A stretch of 64,000 nucleotides of DNA, from the NCBI RefSeq assembly GCF_033558715.1, contig NZ_CP114606.1:992001-1056000 (forward strand), given 5' to 3'. The translations under genes and the position numbers were made by a program. Below are positions 58,040-64,000 of the stretch, in pieces. The notes under the pieces are model-generated. The model searched no databases and was not told where the DNA came from. It was given only the letters and a program-made list of their open reading frames with translations. The DNA is from Acinetobacter sp. YWS30-1. GTDB lineage: Bacteria; Pseudomonadota; Gammaproteobacteria; Pseudomonadales; Moraxellaceae. Position 1 is the stretch's first letter, and every line of letters begins with the position of its first letter.

Positions 58040-58772
58040 GGCTCTAGACTAGCAAAATGATTATGTTAGTCTAGAATCATGATAGAAAACAGTAAATTAA
58101 GTCACTACAAGATTAAAAAAATTATTCAATGCTTTTGTGTTGATATTCCTGCTTCCAAAACAGCCTTATTACTCAATTTAAATCGTAATACGATTAACTA
58201 TTGGTACATGCTTTTTAGAGAAACTATCTATGATCATCAAACAGATTTAAGAGCTAAGTTTGTTGGTTCAATAGAAGTAGATGAAAGCTATTTTGGAGCG
58301 AAAAGGCAACGTGGGTTTCATGGAAAGTTAAAGCGTGGTCGTGGGACTCTAAAACAGCCAGTATTTGGAATATTCGAACGTAATGGGCGCGTCTATACTG
58401 AAATCGTACCTGACTGTAAAATGAAGACTTTACAAGAGGTTATCATTGGTAAAGTTTCACTTGAGAGTGTGATTTATAGTGATGGATGGCGTGGCTATAA
58501 TGGTCTTGTTGATGTGGGTTATTCAAAGCATTTTAGGGTAAATCACGGAGCAAATGAGTTTGCTAGAGGAGAATGTCATATAAATGGAATAGAATCATTT
58601 TGGAGCTTTTGTAAAAGAAGGCTAGCAAAGTTTAACGGCATATCAAAAGAGTACTTTGATTATCATCTTAAAGAAACTGAATGGCGTTGGATGAGGGAAC
58701 CTAATGAGTTAGCAACTGAGCTGTGGAACCTCATTAGGTAAAATTAAGTGTAAATCTGCTAGTCTAGAGCCT
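58040..58772 (+). mobile_element. IS1595-family (IS1016-like) insertion sequence
   Basis: 733 bases. The ends are inverted repeats beginning GGCTCTAGACTAGCA on both sides. A seven-base direct repeat TTTCTAA abuts both ends (58033-58039 and 58773-58779). The family usually duplicates eight bases, so one flanking base may have changed. It contains one transposase gene and is inserted in the gap between tRNA-Ser and maeA without damaging either. Confidence 0.9.
58079..58741 (+). CDS. IS1595-family transposase
   Basis: 220 residues, full length for small IS1016-type elements. There is an N-terminal helix-turn-helix (ASKTALLLNLNRNTINYWYM) and the ISXO2-like DDE domain. The first Asp/Glu is in SIEVDESYFGAKR, the second Asp in VIYSDGWRGYNGL. 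Then come the Asn/His region RVNHGANEFARGECHINGIE and the final Glu in ESFWSFCKRRLAKF. No frameshift or stop is seen, so it may be active. The start lies right after a hairpin formed by the left end. Confidence 0.93.
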   Translation: MIENSKLSHYKIKKIIQCFCVDIPASKTALLLNLNRNTINYWYMLFRETIYDHQTDLRAKFVGSIEVDESYFGAKRQRGFHGKLKRGRGTLKQPVFGIFERNGRVYTEIVPDCKMKTLQEVIIGKVSLESVIYSDGWRGYNGLVDVGYSKHFRVNHGANEFARGECHINGIESFWSFCKRRLAKFNGISKEYFDYHLKETEWRWMREPNELATELWNLIR

Positions 58773-59020
58773 TTCTAAAATTTAATCTCAGGCAATTAGC
58801 TTAAGCCTAAATTCAAAAAGTATGATCCAAATTTTTATCTGACAAGAGGATATAAAAATTTAAAGCTTATTTCATTGCCGTTATCAGTTTATTAAATAGA
58901 ACATTTTTCATTATTAATTCGCTGAATGACTGAAACAGCTGAAAGTCGACTAGGATAGTAGGATAATTTTTTGTTCTTTTCGGCTTTCATTTATGTCGAA
59001 TTTTAAAGTGCGAGTTAAAA
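58773..59020. other. Intergenic region upstream of maeA
   Basis: About 250 bases with no ORF; it holds the maeA promoter. The left part continues the sequence interrupted by the IS1595 element. Confidence 0.4.
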
Positions 59021-60721
59021 ATGGCAACTGAACCTCTGAACCCTAAACGTCCACTTTATATTCCCTACGCAGGTACTGCATTACTTGAACTCCCATTGCT
59101 GAATAAAGGCTCAGCTTTCTCTGTAGAAGAACGTATTCATTTTAATTTACATGGACTTTTGCCCCAAGTAATTGAATCGATTGAGGAACAAAGTCAGCGT
59201 TCGTATCAGCAATACTGCTCATTCAATGATGCAATCAATAAGCATATTTACCTACGTAACATCCAGGACACCAATGAGACGCTTTTCTATCATTTGATCG
59301 AAAATCACTTAAGCGAAATGATGCCGATCATCTATACGCCAACGGTAGGAGAGGCATGTCAGCATTTTTCCGAGATTTATCGCCGTCATCGCGGGGTTTT
59401 TATTTCCTATCCAGATCGGGATCATATTGAGCACATCCTGCATAACGTGAATCGAAGAAATGTCAAAGTGATTGTGATTACGGATGGAGAGCGCATTCTT
59501 GGTTTAGGTGATCAAGGCATTGGCGGAATGGGTATTCCGATTGGAAAGCTGGCTTTATATACGGCCTGCGGAGGCATTAGTCCGGCCTATACCTTGCCAA
59601 TTACCTTAGATGTAGGCACGAACAACGAGCAGTTGTTGAATGATCCGATTTATATGGGATGGCGTCAGCCTCGTATCACCGGTGATGAATATTATGAATT
59701 TGTCGAAATGGTGATACAGGCAATTCAGCAAAGATGGCCCGATGCGCTGATTCAATTTGAAGATTTTGCCCAGCACAATGCCATGCCTTTACTGGAAAAA
59801 TATCGAGATCGAATATGTTGCTTCAATGACGATATTCAGGGTACGGCAGCTGTGGCAGTAGGCAGTTTGATTGCGGCTTCCTATGCGTCAAACAAACAAT
59901 TAAAAGATCAGACCATTGCTTTCTTGGGAGCAGGTTCAGCCGGTTGTGGGATCGCTGAACAGATTGTGGCAAAAATGGTGGCAGAAGGCCTGACTGATGC
60001 TGAAGCGCGTAAGCGGGTTTTTATGGTGGATCGCTTCGGCCTTATTACTCAAAACCAGCCAAACCTATTAAATTTCCAGAGAAAACTGGCTCAAGAACCA
60101 GAAAATATTGCTGAATGGGGAAATGCCGAAGAGATTATTTCTCTATTGGATGTCATCAAATATGCAAAACCCACAGTACTGATTGGGGTCTCTGGACAGC
60201 CGGGATTATTTAGTAAAGAAGTAATCACGACCATGGCTGAAAATTGTGAACATCCGATCATCCTTCCTTTATCGAATCCTACTTCTCGCGTAGAAGCTGT
60301 TCCAGCCGATATTATTCAATGGACCAATGGGAAAGCTCTGATTGCTACAGGTAGCCCATTTGCACCCGTTAATTATCAGGAACACATTTATACTATTTCT
60401 CAATGTAATAACTCTTATATTTTCCCGGGAATTGGACTAGGCGTGATTGCTTCAGGCGCTACACGAGTCACGGATAATATGCTGATGGCATCAAGTAATG
60501 CCTTAGCAGAATGCTCTCCAAAACTTCAAGACCCAACCGCCAATTTGTTGCCAGATCTGGATCAGATTCAGCATATTTCCAAGATTATTGCTCTAAGGGT
60601 TGCACAAGCTGCGGTTGAGGATGGCGTCGCTCCAAAAGTTGGTTCTGAGGTGCTGCAGAAAGCCATAGATGCGAATTTCTGGATACCGGAATACCGGGAA
60701 TATAAGCGTGTGACCTTTTAA
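59021..60721 (+). CDS. maeA: NAD-dependent malic enzyme
   Basis: 566 residues (E. coli MaeA 565). Oxidatively decarboxylates malate to pyruvate, making NADH. Landmarks: [20 protein letters not shown] at the N-terminus, the catalytic Tyr in [12 protein letters not shown], and the Lys in [11 protein letters not shown]. The metal-binding EDFAQHNA and [12 protein letters not shown] come next, then the NAD-binding [14 protein letters not shown]. It stands alone, with a conventional ATG at 59021. Confidence 0.97.
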   Translation: MATEPLNPKRPLYIPYAGTALLELPLLNKGSAFSVEERIHFNLHGLLPQVIESIEEQSQRSYQQYCSFNDAINKHIYLRNIQDTNETLFYHLIENHLSEMMPIIYTPTVGEACQHFSEIYRRHRGVFISYPDRDHIEHILHNVNRRNVKVIVITDGERILGLGDQGIGGMGIPIGKLALYTACGGISPAYTLPITLDVGTNNEQLLNDPIYMGWRQPRITGDEYYEFVEMVIQAIQQRWPDALIQFEDFAQHNAMPLLEKYRDRICCFNDDIQGTAAVAVGSLIAASYASNKQLKDQTIAFLGAGSAGCGIAEQIVAKMVAEGLTDAEARKRVFMVDRFGLITQNQPNLLNFQRKLAQEPENIAEWGNAEEIISLLDVIKYAKPTVLIGVSGQPGLFSKEVITTMAENCEHPIILPLSNPTSRVEAVPADIIQWTNGKALIATGSPFAPVNYQEHIYTISQCNNSYIFPGIGLGVIASGATRVTDNMLMASSNALAECSPKLQDPTANLLPDLDQIQHISKIIALRVAQAAVEDGVAPKVGSEVLQKAIDANFWIPEYREYKRVTF

Positions 60722-61150
60722 TATTATTAGGGAAAGGGCAGTCTAAAATTAAGTAAAGCAGAGCGATGACATTGTTATTTCTCTGCTTCTTTGTTTGCAG
60801 GAAACGAAAGTACACTAAAATGTAGAAGTTTAATTCACTCAAGCAATATGGATTTATTTTATCAAGTCGTTGAAATTAAATAAAATATAATGAAAATTCT
60901 GTAAATAATAAAATAATATTTATAAGGTAATTAAATATATATATAAGAAAACTTGATTATTTTAAATCTTCCTGTATACTGGCCTTAACTAGAAAAAAAA
61001 GTCTTGTTGCAAAAAATCTTCCTTAAGTATCGTCGTTTTATTCATAATCCTTCGTTTTATCCAGATTTTAAGTTCCATTCTTTATTATTTTCAAAGTTAC
61101 AACTGGTCATTCAGATGACTAAAAATTATTAAAAATTAGTAGGTTTTATT
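60722..61150 (+). other. Leader and upstream region of the cold-shock gene
   Basis: About 430 bases without an ORF. The right 160 bases form the untranslated leader behind the promoter at 60953-60980. The leader is U-rich and has several short complementary stretches, as expected of cold-shock leaders that refold at low temperature. The specific fold was not computed. Confidence 0.55.
60953..60980 (+). promoter_or_regulatory. Promoter of the cold-shock gene
   Basis: TTGATT (60953-60958) and TATACT (60975-60980) with a 16-base spacer. Initiation near 60987 gives a leader of about 164 bases, the usual size for cspA-type genes. Confidence 0.7.
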
Positions 61151-61366
61151 ATGTCAAACTCAAATATTGTTAAAGGTACTGTAAAGTGGTTCAACGAAAC
61201 TAAAGGTTTCGGTTTTATTCAACAAGAATCTGGTCCAGATGTTTTTGCTCATTTCAGTGAAATTGCTAGTTCAGGTTTTAAAACCTTAATGGAAGGTCAG
61301 CAAGTTGAATTCAGCGTAGTTCAAGGTCAAAAAGGCCCAAATGCTGTAAATATTACTGCGCTATAA
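61151..61366 (+). CDS. Cold-shock protein, CspA family
   Basis: 71 residues, one OB-fold cold-shock domain. RNP1 is KGFGFIQQ and RNP2 is VFAHFSEI; the C-terminus [10 protein letters not shown] is standard. It binds single-stranded RNA and DNA and prevents unwanted structure. GTAGG lies a few bases upstream of the ATG. The long leader suggests post-transcriptional cold control. A terminator follows immediately. Confidence 0.95.
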   Translation: MSNSNIVKGTVKWFNETKGFGFIQQESGPDVFAHFSEIASSGFKTLMEGQQVEFSVVQGQKGPNAVNITAL

Positions 61367-61376
61367 GTCTGTAGAA

Positions 61377-61406
61377 TAAAAAAGCACGCATCAGTGCTTT
61401 TTTATT
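61377..61406 (+). terminator. Terminator of the cold-shock gene
   Basis: AAAAAAGCACGC / AGTGCTTTTTTATT stem with T6 run. Confidence 0.85.
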
Positions 61407-61468
61407 GTTTTAAATAAAAGTTAAAAAGCTTTTTCTAGATTGGAAGAAGTATAAAAATAGGATACAAG

Positions 61469-61696
61469 TTGTTAAAAATTAATGAATTAATTGCAAAATC
61501 TAAAAATGGTACAGAAATTATTGTTTCTTTGATTCCCTTGAATAAAATGCAAAATACACGTCAAGGTTTTAAGGAAATTGAAGTAGGTAAAAGAGTACTG
61601 CTTCAATCAGGAATCGAAGTTGACCTGAATCTAGACGGTCGTACATTTTATACATCTTTAAATCAATTATTTAAATTAAATCATAAAGTTATTTAA
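61469..61696 (+). CDS. Small orphan protein, unknown function
   Basis: 75 residues from a TTG start at 61469 with AGGA seven bases upstream. Sequence is LKINELIAKSKNGTEI at the N-terminus, then a beta-rich centre with KEIEVGKRVLLQSGIEVDLN and RTFYTSLNQLFKLN. No signal peptide or membrane helix. I recognise no family. It follows the cold-shock gene and precedes another small gene of similar size and charge pattern. Confidence 0.6.
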   Translation: MLKINELIAKSKNGTEIIVSLIPLNKMQNTRQGFKEIEVGKRVLLQSGIEVDLNLDGRTFYTSLNQLFKLNHKVI

Positions 61697-61766
61697 TATT
61701 TAAATTATATATTGGCTAACCAATTTCTAGCCGATCTCTCTTATAATCATTACTAAAGGTTTATTT

Positions 61767-61964
61767 ATGCTTAAGCAAAATATTAATGTGAAAGATCAAT
61801 TCGGTGTTCAATACGTGATTCAGGCTACTGTTGACCCTGATTTTGTTCATACCCAATCGGATTCTAACGTTAAACATATTACGGTTGAAGGTGAAAATAT
61901 TCGCCCAAGTTTTGAAATGTTTTTTCAAAGCACCATCAGCGGCAAAATTTTCAAAATTATTTAG
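61767..61964 (+). CDS. Small orphan protein, unknown function
   Basis: 65 residues from ATG 61767, with AAAGG about ten bases upstream. Probably all-beta: NVKDQFGVQYVIQATVD, VKHITVEGENIRPSFEMF and STISGKIFKII. It resembles the preceding small protein in size and strand pattern, but I cannot show homology. It ends in a terminator at 61995. No family recognised. Confidence 0.62.
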   Translation: MLKQNINVKDQFGVQYVIQATVDPDFVHTQSDSNVKHITVEGENIRPSFEMFFQSTISGKIFKII

Positions 61965-61994
61965 TGGTCATATGACATGACCAAAAGTGAATAT

Positions 61995-62023
61995 AAAAAA
62001 TCCTGGTATCTTGCCAGGATTTT
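61995..62023 (+). terminator. Terminator after the small orphan gene
   Basis: AAAAAATCCTGG / CCAGGATTTTG stem; T run short but clear. Confidence 0.78.
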
Positions 62024-62440
62024 GTCTTTGAAATTATTCACTTCTTAATTAAACCTATTCATCGTCTTATAAATAAACCCTGAATTAATAAGCACATTTT
62101 AGTTCACACTTAAATCGACTTAGCCATCATTTCAGTGATCTATATTTTATATCTTCTACTATTTATGCTTTTAGGCATACAACTATCATGAACCTATAAA
62201 AAATCTAATACACATCAAATCAGAAAGCCAATCAGAGTTAAAACCCGTCAAGGTTATTATAAGTTTCGTTGGTATGAACTTAAGTCATATAAATGACTGA
62301 GGATATACAGCTGGTTTAAGGTGGTGAGCAAGGGCAGTTAAGTTTTCTTTTTGCTAGGACATTCAGAAGCTAAGTATTTAATCTTTTATTTTTGAATATT
62401 TAATACTCTATAGATGATCATAAAGTCAGGAGTTTACTCT
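62024..62440. other. Non-coding stretch, with a possible gene remnant
   Basis: About 420 bases. A frame ending at TGA near 62295 reads KPIRVKTRQGYYKFRWYELK before its stop and has no start codon, so it may be the tail of a lost gene. Otherwise I see nothing. Confidence 0.35.
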
Positions 62441-62448
62441 ATGAATAA

Positions 62449-62979
62449 ATGTATAAAATTACTCGCCAAAAAAAATTAAGTATTACTTTTCTAGAGAGTG
62501 CATCAGCAGGTTACCTGGCTTACCGATTTTCCCAAAATAAATATTCTGGCGATATTCTATATGGTGGACTGGTGTGTTATGACATGGGTGTCAAAGAGAA
62601 TATTTTAAAAATCAAACCTGAATTTATTAAAAAATATACCCCGGAATCTATGGAAGTCACGCAGGAAATGGTCAGAAAAGCCAAGAAAATGTTTTATTCT
62701 GATATTTATATTGCCTGTACAGGACTCTTAAAAAGAGGCGGGACAGAAACCAAAGAAAAGCCAGTAGGAACTTTTTTCTATGTAATTTCTTATAAAGATG
62801 AGCTTTATAGTTTCCGCTTTCTTTGCAGAGGAAAACCGAGAGAGAAATTAAAAAAACTGGCGAGAAATATCAATCTGAGCTTAATTGAAATCCTTGAAGG
62901 CAGTGAACCGTACCGGGTTTGTCGGAGAGTCAATATTCTGAGAGACTATCCCGATGACAAAATTAAAATATACCCCTGA
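62449..62979 (+). CDS. CinA/PncC-like protein, 3' end replaced by IS sequence
   Basis: The frame gives 176 residues. About the first 151 fit the C-terminal CinA domain (nicotinamide-nucleotide amidohydrolase fold): SITFLESASAGYLAYRFSQ in place of the usual ESCTGG, DILYGGLVCYDMGVKENIL, and IACTGLLKRGG. The last 25 residues are encoded inside the IS3 element, which begins near 62904, so the native C-terminus is lost. The start is doubtful: AGGAG at about 62430 is ideally placed for ATG 62441, which is in another frame and stops after 12 codons. A 5' frameshift is possible. The degenerate active-site motif makes enzymatic activity uncertain. Confidence 0.7.
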   Translation: MYKITRQKKLSITFLESASAGYLAYRFSQNKYSGDILYGGLVCYDMGVKENILKIKPEFIKKYTPESMEVTQEMVRKAKKMFYSDIYIACTGLLKRGGTETKEKPVGTFFYVISYKDELYSFRFLCRGKPREKLKKLARNINLSLIEILEGSEPYRVCRRVNILRDYPDDKIKIYP

Positions 62980-63271
62980 AATCAGAGAAAGAGCGGTTCA
63001 ATTATTGATTGAATCTGAAAAAGATTATCCATCGAATTGGGCTGCGATCACCGCTATTGCTCCCAAGATAGGTTGTACTCCTGAAACACTACGTGTTTGG
63101 TATCAAAAATATTTAGATAAACAAAATCCAGTTAAAGTACAGCAGCTTTCAGACCAAGAACGTATCAAACAACTCGAACGCGAAAATAAAGAACTGCAAC
63201 GCGCCAATGAAATTCTACGTAAAGCAGCCGCTTTTTTCGCCCAGGCGGAGCTCGACCGCCCACACAAATAA
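62954..63271 (+). CDS. IS3-family transposase OrfA
   Basis: 105 residues. An N-terminal helix-turn-helix (YTPEIRERAVQLLIESEKDY, PKIGCTPETLRVWYQKY) is followed by a leucine-zipper-like coil (ERIKQLERENKELQRANEIL). It ends with AFFAQAELDRPHK. Its stop overlaps the ATG of the orfB frame by one base. A T6C slip site lies near its end. Confidence 0.93.
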   Translation: MTKLKYTPEIRERAVQLLIESEKDYPSNWAAITAIAPKIGCTPETLRVWYQKYLDKQNPVKVQQLSDQERIKQLERENKELQRANEILRKAAAFFAQAELDRPHK

Positions 63272-64000
63272 TGGTGGATTTTATCCATAATAATAAAGAG
63301 CTGTACGGAGTCGAGGCGATTTGTAGAATTTTACCGATCGCACCTTCAACCTATTACCGGACTCTAGATCTCTGCGAAAATCCAGAACATCGAGCAAAGC
63401 GAGATTTACATGACTTGCATCATGCTGAGGAGATTAAACGAATTTGGAAAGAAAGTTCAGGTCGATACGGTGTGCGTAAGGTCTGGCAACAACTGAAACG
63501 TGAAGGCTATGTGATTGCACGTTGTACAGTTGCTCGATTGATGCAGAAGCTAGGTATACAAGGTGTTTGGCGCGGTAAGAATAAACAAACTACCCGTAGC
63601 CGGGATGACCAAAAACGGGCAGATGATTTAGTGAAACGTAATTTTAGTGCTGATCATCCAAACCAACTATGGGTCGGTGACTTTACGTATATTCAAACTC
63701 ATTCAGGCTGGGTCTATACCGCCTTTATTATTGATGTGTTTTCACGAGCAATTGTTGGATGGAAAGTATCTACACGGATGAATACAGATATGGTGCTCGA
63801 TGCATTGGAGCAAGCATTGCATGATCGCGGCATGCCAAAGAATGTGATTCATCATTCCGACAGAGGTGTGCAATATCTTTCCATTCGCTATACCAATCGT
63901 TTAGAAGCAGCAAATTTACGAGCATCAGTCGGTACGACTGGTGATTCATACGATAATGCTTTGGCTGAAACGGTGAATGGCTTATACAAAACAGAGGTAA
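63271..64000 (+). CDS. IS3-family transposase OrfB, 3' end outside window
   Basis: About 243 residues visible from ATG 63271, running off the right edge. The integrase core is present: the first Asp in LWVGDFTYIQTHSGW, the second Asp in VIHHSDRGVQYLS, and the region leading to the final Glu in SYDNALAETVNGLYK. YGVEAICRILPIAPSTYYR at the N-terminus is typical. The active enzyme is normally the OrfAB fusion made by a -1 shift at TTTTTTC (63232-63238), which would continue FFRPGGARPP into this frame. Confidence 0.93.
   Translation, partial: MVDFIHNNKELYGVEAICRILPIAPSTYYRTLDLCENPEHRAKRDLHDLHHAEEIKRIWKESSGRYGVRKVWQQLKREGYVIARCTVARLMQKLGIQGVWRGKNKQTTRSRDDQKRADDLVKRNFSADHPNQLWVGDFTYIQTHSGWVYTAFIIDVFSRAIVGWKVSTRMNTDMVLDALEQALHDRGMPKNVIHHSDRGVQYLSIRYTNRLEAANLRASVGTTGDSYDNALAETVNGLYKTEV

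Larger units (their letters stand above)
62904..64000 (+). mobile_element. IS3-family insertion sequence (right end outside window)
   Basis: The left end TGAACCGTACCGGGTTTGTC matches the TGAACCG-type terminal repeat of IS3/IS51-like elements. It is followed by orfA and orfB in the usual -1 arrangement. The right end and the target duplication lie beyond the window. The exact element name was not assigned. Confidence 0.85.

Overview
This window looks like the chromosome of an Acinetobacter species (gamma-proteobacteria, Moraxellaceae). The evidence is a fused RNase HI-DnaQ gene, a BlsA-like short BLUF photoreceptor, FimL, an AT-rich base composition and A/T-ending codons, and housekeeping neighbourhoods in the order expected for the genus. 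The species cannot be fixed from the sequence alone. Most of the window is ordinary core genome; the accessory parts are three insertion sequences, an AT-rich insert between pepP and ubiH, and a tRNA-Glu-rich region with duplicated genes.

Layout. 1-9.8 kb: 5' part of mrdA (PBP2), a small outer-membrane-like protein, a DUF445 membrane protein, adk, a small membrane protein, nth with an RnfB-like ferredoxin, gdhA, a META/DUF4377 lipoprotein, a DODA-type dioxygenase and rlmH. 9.9-17.8 kb: an M28 peptidase, lon, then the cell-division/6S block (fau, 6S RNA, zapA, a coiled-coil protein), divergent from ygfB-pepP. 18-21.6 kb: an AT-rich accessory stretch with DUF378, an acyltransferase, a candidate sRNA and the BLUF protein. 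21.6-28.6 kb: ubiH-ubiI pair, sutA-like regulator, rsmI divergent from a short lpoA-yraN-dolP cluster, and an alpha/beta hydrolase. 28.6-41.3 kb: nudC-fimL, rnhA-dnaQ fusion, a giant LysM-rich MltD, yejABE without yejF, and an Old Yellow Enzyme. 41.4-52 kb: a diiron haem-oxygenase-like enzyme, five identical tRNA-Glu genes, two paralogous lipase-like hydrolases and two paralogous amino-acid permeases, one of them split by an IS5-family element, then rnt-pyrC. 52-64 kb: a diguanylate cyclase, argG, a small membrane protein, fadH, tRNA-Ser, an IS1595-family element, maeA, a cold-shock gene with a long leader and two small orphan genes, a CinA-like gene cut by an IS3-family element, and the IS3 transposase running off the end.

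How the genes work together. The window holds envelope and peptidoglycan functions (PBP2, MltD, short LpoA, DolP, ZapA), central metabolism (GdhA, MaeA, Adk, ArgG, PyrC), ubiquinone hydroxylation, fatty-acid oxidation (FadH), and genome and RNA maintenance (Nth, RNase HI-DnaQ, RNase T, RlmH, RsmI, Lon). Signalling outputs include BLUF light sensing, c-di-GMP synthesis and FimL. I did not find an obviously new multi-gene defence or biosynthetic system. The most noteworthy points are the tRNA-Glu/permease duplication, the exactly reconstructable IS5 insertion with its unusual A7 frameshift, a candidate sRNA near 20.1 kb, the hairpin end of the IS1595 element, and the small orphan genes after the cold-shock gene.
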